A DNA stretch of 64,000 bases from assembly GCA_032719365.1 (NCBI GenBank), contig CM064875.1, forward strand, positions 35,362,693-35,426,692, read 5' to 3'. The position numbers and the translations under genes were made by a program. A model generated the notes under the pieces. That model searched no databases. It was given only the letters and a program-made list of their open reading frames with translations, and had not been told where the DNA came from. Of the stretch, positions 10,965 through 22,676 are shown piece by piece; position 1 is the first letter of the stretch; every line of letters starts with the position of its first letter. This DNA comes from Prinsepia uniflora. Its lineage: Eukaryota > Streptophyta > Magnoliopsida > Rosales > Rosaceae.

Positions 10965-11668
10965 TGTAACGACCCGTCCCGAATTTCATGATAAAAAATA
11001 ATTAATTAAGGATTAATCAAGGATCAATCAAGACTAATCGGGATTAGTCGAGGTGAAATGATGATTTTGCCCCGAGAGGGGTGAAAAAGTTGACTTTTGA
11101 CTGGGGGAGGTCAAATGCACATCTACGGAGGTCCATTACGTAGATCAAGATGATATGAGTCTGTAGACAGGTGGCATGTCGAAATCGGACATCGTACGAG
11201 AAAGTTACGGGTCAAGGACGATTTCGAGAACTATTCATAGTTGCACGAATTAAGAGAAGTTGACTTTTTGTGTTTGAACAGTGGGGCCCAAAATATCTTG
11301 TGGGGACCAATAAATGAGTGAGGCTGAGAGGCGGAGAGGACGGCGGTGAGGCCATCATTTCTCCCTTCCCATTTTCGATCCAAACCCGAAACCCACCCCT
11401 ACCATTTTCCATCTTCTTGCTTGAGGCCACAGAGGGACTGAGGGAGGTTGAGGGTGAGACTGAGAGGTGGAGAGGATGGTAGTGAGAGGCTGAGCACGGC
11501 GGTGGCATAAGGAAAAGGTAAAACCCGAAACCCTTTTTAAGTTTGAAATTCGAAATTTTGGTTTTGGACGTTTGGGATGTGTTTTTAAAGCCCTCGTCGT
11601 GTTTCCTGGGGTTGGACAAGTTCATAGGCTCAAACCCAGATGGGAAAGGACAGTTAGATGACCCTGGG

Positions 11669-14549
11669 TGTCAGGACCCGTCCCAAATATCACCTCGATA
11701 CTCGGGACGAACCCTGCTCCCGTCTGACAATCACACTTACAATACCAAAAATAAACTTAATACAACTATAAGCATAACCATCAGACGAAGGAGTAAATAT
11801 ATACAACAGTAAGTCAAAGCATAGTTCTACAAAATGGGCACCAAAAGTCCTACAAGTCTAAGTCCACAACGGAAGAACGTCGGAAGCCCTATGCCTCGAT
11901 CTCTGCCTCAACGTTTTACCCCAGCGCTATCACCACGACCTGGAGGGAAATTAAAAACAAAAGGTGTGAGTGGACCAAAAGGAATGAAAGTTTTAAAACC
12001 GTTTACCAGCAAATCAAAGTAAGGAAATAAAATCATTTGTTCCCTCCGGTTTAAAACCAGGCATGCCAATGAAGTATTAGAAAAGTCATAATATGAAACA
12101 TCATAAGAAACAGAAACACTATAAAACCAATCATAAGAAACAGATACACTATAAAACATCATAAGAAACCAGAGTATAATCCGATCAAACCTGCTGGACC
12201 TATCCGAGTCTTTAAACTCAACCAGGCCTCACATATAAATCCGAGTCTTTAAACTCCCGAGTCTTTAAACTCAATAAGCCTATGGGGGTAATATCGTAAT
12301 ATCCGAGTCTTTAAACTCCCGAGTCTTTAAACTCAATCCGGGCCCGTCCCCCATCAATATCAATCCGGGTCTTTAAACCCATATCCAGATCCAGCAAATC
12401 CAATCCATATCCAGTGTAAAACCAATTCAAAATCCATCGCCAAATCCGAATTTGAAATCCCCGGTTCGAAGCCCTTCCGGCGTTCAGAACCGACATTCCG
12501 AACCCAAATCCGGAAAAAGATCCATGCTCATAACAAAACCATAGGAAAATCCCAAAATCATATTCCACAACCTATTTACCATCATCAGAAAACATTTTTA
12601 GGTTAAATTTCTGAATTATAACATCAAACTCTGAAAACCCGTTTTTTCTCGAAAAACGTGCAAACATCTCAATCACGTATAATCATCATCAGGACATAAA
12701 AACACACATAGAAATCATAAAACAGTAATTAAAACAGTTTGGCATGCTCGGAAGTAAGAAAGAGTCCACTCACAGTTTACAACACGTCACTCGCGCTCCG
12801 TGCGCTCCTCAACCGTCTCTGGCGTCTCCCGTCCTGTCAATAGATACCAAATAGGGTCACAATAACATCAAGGATACCTTCCCTATTTTCCCCAATTTTT
12901 CGGGAATTTAATCATATTTTAATCCTAAACCCTAAACCGTACGGATTCCCGAACCATTCCGTAACACCGTCCGATTAACCCGAAAACTATACCATTGGAT
13001 TCCTTAGGACATTTAGGGCTAAACTCATGTTGGACGCTTGACCGGATTCCTCCCCACGCGCCCCCACGCGCCGCCCAAAGTGGCTGCGCTTGGGCCTCAC
13101 GCGCCTGCTACAGTGTATCTTCAACCTCGAGTCACCCGGTTCAACTGTGTTGAACCGGCGTGACCGGTTCTCCTCCGTTCCTCCACCATTCTTCCCCATT
13201 TCAATTCCACTAGCTTCGTCCAGTCCCCTGCAACCAAACCCAGTCCTAAAATCCAGAAATCACGGCCTGAAACCCCTCGTCTTCAACCTCGAAAAACACT
13301 GCCCGTGAGCCCTGTTTTCCTTCCCGGCCGTCCACTGCTTCCCCCTTCACGGTGGTGATACCAGCACCTTCCTAGGACCCTACTTAGTCCTACCCAACTC
13401 ACAGAATCCGTCGATTCATCCCCGAAGTCCACGACTTCAAGTTTGAAGTCACGGCCAAAAACAGAGTATTGGGTACTCGCCGTCGACTGAGCCCCGCCGT
13501 GTACGCCCCCGTCACGGCAGCCATCACAAACCAATCCTAAGACCTCCCTGAACAACACCCTGACCTCCTAATCCCTCGACTCTAAGCCCAACTTCACGAC
13601 TTTGCATTTGAAAAATCACGGGAAACAGAGTAAAGAAACTTACCCTGCGATTAAGTCGCCGCCGTGAGCACCGCCGCCTACCACGGTGTTTGTTGGACAC
13701 CCTGCAACCCCTTGGACCTCCTATAGCCTTGGTTTGCCTCACCACACGGCACAACAACCTCCACGAGCTCACGGCCTCCCCGTTTTCACAGAAGCTTAGC
13801 TGCACCGCCACAGTGCCGCCGTGCACGGTTTCCGTCCAATAGCACCACCACCAACTCACCGTAAGCTCCCTGTCACTCTCTCAATTCACCAAAACTGCAC
13901 TCACCCCCTGAATCGATCACCGTCTCCCCAAGTTCTTCTCTCTGTTTTCTGCGCACACAAGGTTTGCACGGTTTCAAAATGGACAAAGTGTGGCCGTGCA
14001 CACTTTAGATCTTTGTGGAACAATCCAGCACCCCCACGTGTCCACAAGCTATAGGCCAGCCCAAAAATATCTGCCACTTGCCCTTATCTGATTGGGCTGA
14101 GGGAAAATGACCAAAATGCCCCTCCTGCACAAAATTACCATTTTGCCCTTAGACTTTCCAGACCCGTATCTTTTCCGTCCGACGTCCGATGACAGCGTGT
14201 CGCCTGTCGTTGAACTCAGGACGTCGAGACCTATCCAACGGTCCTCGGTCTACGTGAAAATCACAAATCCTCCAAAAAGTCAACATTTCCCCTCTTAACT
14301 CCAAATTACGGTAACGCCCCCAACCTTCCGTACATCATAACTTTTCCTCCGGTTGTCCGAATCGAACCTGCCGCCTGTCTACGGACTCGTGACGTCCTAA
14401 CCTATGTCACGGTCAAAGGCTAACACTCATCCAATCGATAGTACAAAAAGTCAACTTTTCGTTTACTATTCACAAGGGCAAAATCGTCCTTTTTACAAAA
14501 CTTCACAAAACTTACATTTTTACTCTTCCCGTAGGTACGGGTTGTTACA
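11669..14549 (-). mobile_element. Solo LTR E nested in LTR D
   Basis: A 2,881-bp LTR in minus orientation runs from TGTCAGGACCCGTCCC to GGGTTGTTACA. It has a perfect 5-bp target duplication CTGGG (11664-11668 and 14550-14554). Bracket motifs are GTGAGTGGAC at 11966-11975 and GTCCACTCACAG at 12764-12775. Between them is an array of GAGTCTTTAAACTC hairpins (12206-12320) plus one GGGTCTTTAAACCC (12367-12380). A member of the family therefore inserted into another member's LTR. Confidence 0.93.
12206..12380. repeat. CTTTAA-loop hairpin array in LTR E
   Basis: Repeated 14-bp inverted units GAGT-CTTTAA-ACTC lie at 12206-12219 and several positions to about 12335. They are followed by GGGT-CTTTAA-ACCC at 12367-12380, where both arms have changed together. 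The surrounding sequence is CCGAGTC/CAATAAGCC-like filler. Confidence 0.9.
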
Positions 14550-14810
14550 CTGGGTGGTGGTTCAATGGATGGTCGTGGATGATCGATCTCAAACAGGTTT
14601 TTTTCATGTCCTTTCTTCTAGTTTTGAGGTTATAAATCCATTTCTGGGAAGTAGGCGAGTTGATTGGGCAAAGAATGGAGGAAAATGATGGCTCGACGGT
14701 TGAGTTCTGGCCGGGTCGAGGTTGCAGTTTAAATCGACCTGTTATAGACAAACAAGTTGACTCGTATGAAGGAAGACAACGATGATGTGGCAATTCTCGT
14801 CATCTTGTAG

Positions 14811-15092
14811 GGCCACGTGGCCAACCAAGTAGTGCCACGTGGCAATTTATCAGAGGCTGTTAGGTCCAGTTAGTAGCTATCATGGTAGTGTGACGTCAGA
14901 CTTGTCAGACCATGTGTACGAGTTAGAGGGTGCCACGTGGCAGGGTGTTAGGATGTGTTAGATGACGTGGCAGGTCCACGTCAGCATTGTCAGACCACGT
15001 GGACCAGTGGGATGGTGCCATGTGGTAGTGTGTTAGAGAGATGTCAGCGGTGTCAGTGACATGTGGCTCCAATTAGAATGTGCCACGTGGTA
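14811..15092 (+). promoter_or_regulatory. G-box cluster in LTR D
   Basis: Five CACGTG hexamers occur in 276 bp (14814, 14836, 14934, 14996 and 15084). Three have the extended palindrome GCCACGTGGC, and the first is GGCCACGTGGCC. A perfect TGACGTCA is at 14891-14898. Decayed forms (GCCATGTGG, GACGTGGC, TCCACGTC) lie between. Repeated neighbours such as GTGTTAG and TGTCAGAC suggest a degenerate tandem repeat of about 60-100 bp. CACGTG is the core bound by plant bHLH (PIF/MYC-type) and bZIP (ABF/GBF-type) factors. No comparable cluster was seen in other LTRs of the window. Confidence 0.6.
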
Positions 15093-16281
15093 GCTGTCAG
15101 ACCTGTCAAGCTGACGTTAGTGTTGACCAGACTTTGACCAGCGCGTGAGGGTGCGTGGGCACAAATTTGGAGGTCAGACTAGTCTTATTCAAAATATTTA
15201 GTCGATTTGAATCCAATGGTGGTGGTTTCAAGTCGATCGGAGATCGTTTGATAGGTAATTTGGAGGTTTTTAGCCTCGGGAAGCGTGTTTGGGACATGTT
15301 TATTGTTCTTGGAGTTTTGAGGGTTTATGGCTTGGACTTGTATAGTTTGATAGTGACCTTTGGATGTGATTTGGACAGGTTCAGATGTTTGAGAGATTGT
15401 GGATTAGCCTCGGAGTGCCTTGTGGCGCGGATTGTGAGTGCGCAGCATGGTCGGTTTATGAGTGGACACTTGCTTTCTAAATGATGCATGCATAAATGTT
15501 TTATATGTGTTTTACGATCATGGTTTGAGATGCATTGATTGGATAATGATTTATGTTTGATTATTGAACATTTCGTAGAAAATGTTAGCATGCACGTATT
15601 TTGAGATTTATGTTTTACATGATACTTGGGCTTCGGCCTAGTTTCCTACGTGCCTCTGATTTTTATGATTGGACTGATTTCATGGAGATGTGTGAAATTG
15701 ATGATTTCATTATCAGTTTTAAGTGATTTCACAGATATGCGTAAAATTGGTATTTCTAGCATGAGACCCAGTTGATTTAGACTTTGACTCAGATGATAGT
15801 AAAACGTGATTTTGAACAATGAAATGGTTTTCGGATTTGGAAATGTATTTTGGGCTTGTGTCCCAGTTGATTTTTGGTTTGACTTAGAGTATAGTCAAAC
15901 ATGAAATATATCGGGCTTGTGACCTAGTTAAGATTTATGAGATTTCGGGCTGTGACCCTATTATGGATTTACGAATTTGGATTTGACAGGATACTCGAGG
16001 AATCCTGGATTTATGAAGTGTTTATGAACACTGTTTTATGATGGTTTTGTGGAACTTGATTTGATAACTATATTTCGGGTGTGGGCCTCTTTGAGATGAT
16101 TTGTGAAATGTTTTCCACACGACCATCTTTTATGATGTGATGATAGCCTCCGAATGTCGACCATCATGTGTGATGTGTGATCCTGGAGAGGTCATAGGGA
16201 CACTGTTTGCAGGAGTGTCAGATATGGATAGTTTGCAGACGTCGAGTTAGGGGTTCCTATCCTGTAGATGCCATCGCTCAG

Positions 16282-19237
16282 TGTCAGGACCCGTCCTCAA
16301 TTCCCCCAGGATTAACGTGGAACGCCCCTGATCCCTTCTGACACAGAGTGTCAGACAAGGGAAATTTCCAACCTTTGCCCTCCCTGGCTATCAGAGTACG
16401 CCAGGATCCGGAGGAGGTATGTGATGTCGCGGTCTCTACTACAGTCCGCACTGCATTCAACCTGAAGGGTGTTGAAAATAGAAAGACTGTGAGTGGACAA
16501 AAAGTAATAAGTTTCGTAAAACACATTTATAAAAGACCTTTATACCCTTCACTAAAAAGCATGCATGCATAGTAAAACCATTTATCCAATCACATATGTT
16601 TAAACAACCATAATCATACGGGCTCCTGCCCAAACCATTTACAGAAAACCACAACATAGTAAACATATGCGGGATCTCAGCCAAAATCCATTTATCATCA
16701 TAAAACACAATTTCCCAAACTAATTGAAATCATGTTTATCCATTATATCTCATATCATCGAACCTGTCACGGTATATAGAGCTACGCGCATGCTAACCGG
16801 GGTCTCAAATCCAAGTCTCTCTAGGGTCCACCTAGGTCAATGTCCGTAGATCAATGACCCTCCCTGGAGGTAACGAACCATGCCCTTCCTGAGAGTAAGG
16901 AACCCAACTGGGGGGGCGATTCCACTCAGTTAGTGCTCCGTGACTACTCCGGGGTCCACTCAGGCCAACGACCCTCCCCGAAGGAGACAATCATATATAA
17001 AGGATGGCATATGAAAAACCTTTTGAAATCATTCTTTAAACCTTTCAAGGATTCATGCCCGGCTCTCATAAGCCGTCATGAACCATAAAATCCTTTCAAG
17101 GGTTCATGCCAGTTCCCATAAACTGTCATGAACCATAAAACCTAGTCAGAGGGTTCATGCTAGTTCCCATAAACCGTTATGAACCATAAAAACCATTTGT
17201 AACACATAGCTGGGCCCTAGGCCCGAATCCACATACAAATTGGACCTCCAGTCCGAATCGTAAACTAACTGGGCCTCCTGCCCGATTTCTTAAATCAAAT
17301 GGGTCTAATGCCCGATTCCGTATTTCCAAATCCGAAATCAATTTAAGAACCAATTGGGCCTCCGGCCCGAGAACGTAACTAAAGGGACTTCGAGTCCGAG
17401 GGTTTCCAAAACAGATGGGTCTTGAACCCGATTTTACCTTTTCAATTCCAAAACCATTTCATGAAATCATATCCAAAACCATAAGTGCGGAAAATCAGTG
17501 CAAACTTGGAAACCTCGATTTACGTGTAAGCACGTAAATCACCTCGTAAAGCGTGAAACCATATAATTCACAACCATCCAATTCAACATCATAGAATCAC
17601 GTTCATAATCCATATAAAACATTTATGCATGCATCACAGTTTAGAAATCAAGGTCCACTCACAGACCGTCCTATGCTGCCGCCTCGGTTTGCATGCCATA
17701 AGCCTCACCAGGCAAATCGTCGTCACCGTGAATTTTTAACCGCTCATTGAAGCCCCGTAATTTTCCAGAATTTTTAACTCTTTTAAATCCCAAACCTAAA
17801 CCTTCCGATGCCCCGAACATTATCGAGATGGTGTCCGATCGACACGAAACCAGTCCCAAAATGTTCGTTACATCGAATAGAAGATTTCACGTGTTGAAAA
17901 AATTCCCAAATTATGGGACACGTGCCCCCACGCGCCCAATGAAGGTCCTACGCGTGAAAGCCATGCGCGGGCACTATTCACCTTCTCCATCCTCAGGCGA
18001 ACCGGTTCACTGCAACTGGACTAGGCCGAACTGGTCTGGACCGGTTCAGGGCCATAACTGGTCCATTTTTGGTGCATTTCAATCCATTTTAATCCTAATA
18101 TCTTCCTAACATAAAACCCTATCATTTAGACATTAAAACAGAGAAGAAACCACCAAAACTCGTACCTTTCTAATCGGCTATGGCGATTGTGTTTTCCTCC
18201 GCCGTTCACGGTCATTCCCGGCCGTCCTAGCCACTTCCTTTGATCCCAACAGGTTCCTACAACCTCCAGAAGTCCATTTCCATTAATGAAATCCACTCAA
18301 TCCCTCCAGAACCCGAAAACATAATTTTGAACCCATTAACTCATGAGTTGACTCTCCCCGCCGTGGCCCTCCGTTCCAACCGATAACACCACCGTGCTCG
18401 TCTCATCTCCTCCTCAATGTTCCCTTCAAAGGCCACCCAAGTCAGACACGGTTTTAGGGAAGGTGGTGAGGTGTTTGTTTTTGAGAGAAATGGAAATGGT
18501 GTTTCGGGTTTTGAAGAAAAGAGAAGAGGATGATTTGATCAGATGAGAGGGAGATGGGATGAGATGAGTGGTGAGGATTGAGAGATTAATTTAGATGGAT
18601 GGTTAGGATTTAGTGGATGGTAGAATTAAAATATAAATAATTAAGTTAATATTATTTAATTAGTGAGATCCCCTTTTTAGGGAAATTGGTCAATGGGATG
18701 AGTGACACTTGTCACTCATCCATCGGTCCCACCAAAATATCTGCCCAATCAGATATTTCCAAATCATCATCGTCTCGAAGTACATGCATAGTGAAATCGA
18801 CCTTCCGTGACCCATAACTTTCCTGTTCGAAGTCCGATTTTAGCGTGCCGCCTATCTACGGATTCGTATCGTCTCGATCTACGTAACGGTCCTTGGCCCT
18901 CAGCCATCGGACCTCCTAGTCCAAAAGTCAACATTTACCCCCTTTCTAACCATAATTACCAAAATGGCCTTGAACTTCCGAACGTCATAACTTCTTCCTC
19001 GATTGTCGGAATTAAACGTGCCACCTGTCTATGAACTCGTGAAGTCGCGAACTATGTCACGTTCATCGGTCAAAGTCCATTTGACCGCCTGAATGAAAAG
19101 TCAATGTTTTACCCATTCTAAGGGTAAAATGGTCATTTTGCATCGATCTTCCGATTTTGCCCAACTAATCACCGATTAACCTCACTAATCATGATTAGTC
19201 ACTAATATAATCCTGGAATTCGGGACGGGTCGTTACA
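16282..19237 (-). mobile_element. LTR F (3' LTR of a minus-strand element), inserted in LTR D
   Basis: A 2,956-bp LTR runs from TGTCAGGACCCGTCC to GGGACGGGTCGTTACA. Bracket motifs are CTGTGAGTGGAC at 16487-16498 and GTCCACTCACAG at 17653-17664. Hairpin units lie at 17054-17180 and a palindrome at 18696-18721. The left flank CTCAG is not repeated on the right. The sequence after 19237 instead reads, on the minus strand, AATTTCGAGGACGAAATT then AAGGAGGGAAGGT, a polypurine tract directly before the LTR. This is the 3' LTR of an element whose interior continues to the right. That arrangement is the main evidence that the whole family is LTR-retrotransposon and chromovirus-like. Confidence 0.88.
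17054..17180. repeat. Three hairpin units in LTR F with co-varying arms
   Basis: Units at 17054, 17105 and about 17156 share CATGC...TCATG. The stem pair is CGGCT/AGCCG in the first and CAGTT/AACTG in the second; in the third pairing is partly lost. In LTR C the same unit has CGGTT/AACCG. Confidence 0.85.
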
Positions 19238-20756
19238 ACCTTCCCTCCTTAATTAATTTCGTCCTCGAAATTCCAACTGACCTAATTCCAACCGTTCTTC
19301 CCTCCTTAATTAGTTCCGTTCTCGAAACTCCAACTATTCTGATTCCACATCCACCTCGTGGAAATAATTCGATCTCACGACATGTGTACACTCGTACACC
19401 AACTAACCAGAACAAAACTTGTTTGCACCCAAATGTACCGCTAATACTCACGTTACATCGATTACCCTCGACCACGTCGAATAACAGTAGTCATACGTTC
19501 CGAATTGACACCACTTGTCAAATCTACCAATTCGTTGACACAACAACTCGACGGTTCCTTTCTCAATCTCAATCTATCCTGACGTCTGCTCCCACTGGGA
19601 GTCATCAGACCTCACACAACGATCCACTTTGAAACTTCCGACAAACTGTCAACACTTGACAGTCGCCAGTCGAAAACTAACACGATACTCACTAGTGGTT
19701 ATACTAACCAGCAACTCACTCAACCTGAGTATACGTATACCAACAGAGTATTTGACCTATGTGTGACTGGACCCATCAGAAACACTATGACCCAGTGCAT
19801 AGTATCTAATGTCCAGTTCACGACCTCAACTAATCCAATGGTATCAGAACTAAGCTGACTACCAATACGTTCATCAATGTACCACTGGTATAACCTATAT
19901 ACCGTCACCAGGCACCACAAGTATGCCCAGTATCGTACCTCGAACTACGTACAAGGTATGTACATCTATCCATCAACCCACAAGTATGCCCAGTATCGTA
20001 CCTCGAACTACGTACAAGGTATGTACATCTATCCATCAACCATACTACAACAAAAAATGACAACCACAACAACACGACGACCACAACCTAGGTCGTAGCC
20101 AAAAGACGTTTCAATTTGGGGTCCATCTGTCTAATCTAGTACCAGACAGATCAAAACTCCGACCCATTATCCATTTCCATATCCGAATCAGAAATCATTA
20201 TTCCATAAGCTAGCATTTGGAATAACCATTCCGAACCCAAATCCAGAAATCCACTTTCAAGTTCCAAAATCGAATCCTGAATCGTCATCCTGAAATTCGA
20301 TTCCAAAACCCGAAATCTCATTCTTGTCTACCGAGATGCACCAAAACCGAACCTATCAGTTACCTGTTCAAACGATTACCTCAATACGTTCGATTGACTT
20401 CATAGGGAAGCCAATCCTAATATCCGCATATCTCTAAGGCTGACAAAATTCGACCTTGTTGGACACTTACTCGCCCGAGTAATATATCGTACGTGATTTT
20501 CCTCAAAAATAAGTTCAGTCCCGTCATCCTCAACTCAACATCCAAGTAAGAGTGATAAACTCTCCATATATCTGGATCATCAAGATCACTATCCAGATTC
20601 ATCACTACGTCACCCGACCATAGACGTCACGATCGAGGATCATCACGACGCCCAAAGTCCTCAACCATTTCCCACATCTAAACAGATCAGTCAACAACGA
20701 GACACGCCGAGACTGTGGGTCCTCACTGATCACCTGGTATCGATCCTTGTCCTTCC
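19238..20756 (-). mobile_element. Truncated interior of the element ending in LTR F
   Basis: The region begins with the polypurine tract beside LTR F. A second, diverged copy of the tract and its neighbour follows 57 bp later (19241-19297 and 19298-19354). An exact 63-bp tandem duplication lies at 19915-20040. Bases 20160-20330 resemble interior LTR sequence of the same family (compare 50940-51100), so LTR-derived sequence lies inside the interior. No polymerase motifs could be recognised on either strand. The region ends abruptly at an opposite-orientation LTR fragment around 20757, with no primer site and no partner LTR. Confidence 0.6.
19915..20040. repeat. 63-bp exact tandem duplication
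   Basis: Two adjacent 63-bp copies (19915-19977 and 19978-20040) appear identical. Because 63 is divisible by 3, a spurious frame across it reads as two 21-residue repeats. The lack of differences suggests a recent replication-slippage or unequal-exchange event. Confidence 0.92.
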
Positions 20757-21676
20757 ACCTAGGAAATAAGATTTCGGGTTTGAGACTCTATTGTGATGTG
20801 GATTTGGGCTGAGGCCTATGAGATTGAGAATTGACATTCGAGGAATCCTGGATTTTGATTCGGGTATGAAACCTTGTTGAACTATAATTTGAAAGAAATG
20901 AATGTTTTCACACTTATTTGTGTATACCGTCCCGTATGAATAGTCTCCTCTAGACGTCGATGATCTTGGAGTGTCATGATCTACTAAGTGACTCCGAGGG
21001 GGAGAACATGCCCAGGAGTAAGAGATATGATATAGTCTCGGACAGGGTCCGGAGATAGGTCCTCCCAGACGTCGTAGATCTTGGGGGTAGACTCGGAGAT
21101 GAAAACCTGAGTAGTATGCATACTGTAGATATATCGTGACGGGTTGTTGATTGGGCATATGAGATGCTGAGGATGGGTTATATATATATATGATGATATG
21201 ATGTTTCACCGTATGATTGGTTTGAGGCTGAGACCCCGTTTTCTATGATGATATTTCACTGAGATTGGTTTTGGGCTGAGACCTTATTGAGTTGATGGCT
21301 TCGATTGATAAGCAGTTTTCATGGTATTTTGATTTGAAAAAAGAAAAGTGTCTTGCTTTCAAGAAAGCTTTCGAAATGAACTGGTTTTATGATGCATGCA
21401 TGCTTTTACGTGAAGGATATAAATATATTTTCGATATAAATGGTTTTCATAAAACTGTTGTTTTGTCCACTCACAGCTTTCATTTTTTAATACCTTTCAG
21501 GTTGGTAGCGGATGCGGGCTATAGCAGAGATCGAGACATCACATGTCACCATCGATCCTGCTGTACTCTGATGGACCCCAAACGGGTGATGAGTTTATCA
21601 CTGGTCTGACACGCGGTGTCAGAGGGGAGCAGGAATGTCCCACGATAATCCAGAGGATTTGGGACAGGTCTTGTCA
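20757..21676 (+). mobile_element. LTR G, 3' part (rearranged)
   Basis: This plus-orientation 3' portion of a TGTAACG-family LTR runs from within the central array to GGGACAGGTCTTGTCA at 21676. The right bracket GTCCACTCACAG is at 21465-21476, and ATGCATGCATGC is at about 21393. The flank after the end is TGTGA, which matches no left flank in the window. Its 5' part is missing. G overlaps the same LTR positions as the end of D (both contain the AGGAATCCTGGAT segment), so it is not simply the continuation of D. Confidence 0.7.
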
Positions 21677-22676
21677 TGTGAGCTCAAGGGGTTAAAACTA
21701 AGGGGCTTACAACTTGTGCTCACAAAATAGGGAATGTTTGAATATGTGGTGTTAACCCTAATGCCTTAATCATGCCCAAAATCAGAGAGTTTATTGACTT
21801 AAAAGTTTTGAAAATCACATATAATAAGTTCTAGTACTCTAGAGTTCATTAAAAGTTATGGCAAGTAGTTATGAGGCATATGCATATCAATTTATACAAA
21901 GCACTCATGAATCACTCATCAAAGATGTATATAAAGTTCTAAAGCTCACAATAGATTCTTATGATTTATACTTATCTTAACATGCTTGTTTAAGTACCAG
22001 TTTAATATGCATTATCTACAAGCCATAAACACTTAATCACAAAGTATTAACAAACGAATTCAAGTTGTAGTGATCATCATTACAGCCATGTTGTATTCAT
22101 TTTCCTTCATTTATATCATCGACAGGTTAAAGGGTATCCTAAGACCCGTAAAAAGTAAAAATACTAAGCTAAAATGAAAAGACTCAAGAAAGCTTTAAAA
22201 GCTCAAATTTTGTTGTTGTCATGTTTTCCGATTTTCTTGAAAATGTAAAACAAAGAAAGTGTAAACCCTTCCCCCACACTTAAATTCTACATTGTCCTCA
22301 ATGTAAGCAAGAAAAAATAAATCAAACATAGAATCAAAGTAAGGAAGAGGATTTACAAAAATAAAGTAAGAAAATAATTAAATAAACAAAGTAAAAGAGA
22401 GTGAAGGGATAAAAGAAAGTAAATCTGCGTTAATGACTTCTTTACATCTCGGGAACACATTGGGTCGCTTCCCAACAAGCGCTTGAAATTTAACGTCCAT
22501 CCAACCTAGACCAAGATGAAAGTTGGTTTGTCAAATATGCACGTTTGTAAAGGATGCAAGTTTTATAAAGAATGCAAGTTAGAGATGCAAATGAAAGTTT
22601 AGTTAAAGATGCAAGTTAAAGATGCATGACAAGTAATGTAAGGGAATGTATAAACAAATGTAACTGACATATATAC
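21677..22676 (-). mobile_element. Interior of element Y, segment 1
   Basis: Non-coding sequence. From about 21900 to 22500 it aligns with 45790-46400 of the related element Y2, with the same order of GAATCACTCA, CTTAACATGCTTGTT, TTCAAGTTGTAGTGATCATC and CACATTGTCCTCAATGTA-like segments. No reading frame of retroviral type was seen. Confidence 0.65.

Larger units (their letters stand above)
10965..16281 (+). mobile_element. LTR D, 5' part, interrupted by E and cut by F
   Basis: This plus-orientation LTR starts TGTAACGACCCGTCCCG at 10965, runs to 11668, and resumes after solo LTR E at 14550. It stops where a minus-orientation LTR begins at 16282. The left bracket (TGAGTGGAC, 15459-15467, then ATGCATGCAT) is followed by the GGGCTTG/GGCCCAG-type array at 15600-16100. 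The 3' end is not found. The left flank AAAAC (10960-10964) has no partner, so the right part was lost or rearranged. A G-box-rich stretch at 14811-15092 is special to this copy. Confidence 0.75.

Noticed and set aside
11212..11625. 137-residue minus-strand reading frame rich in Ser and Pro
   Set aside because: It lies inside LTR D next to solo LTR E, and composition follows the CT-rich strand. No domain is seen.
11669..14549. DNA transposon with about 16-bp terminal inverted repeats (TGTCAGGACCCGTCCC and TGTAACGACCCGTCCC)
   Set aside because: The two ends match inversely at 14 of 16 bases, but target duplications are 5 bp. The LTR at 16282-19237 and the one ending at 30412 have a polypurine tract directly before TGTAACG, and the LTR ending at 33838 has a tRNA-type primer site. 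These are LTR features.
20730..21209. 159-residue minus-strand reading frame
   Set aside because: It lies antisense across LTR G and its junction, and is not preserved in other copies of the LTR.
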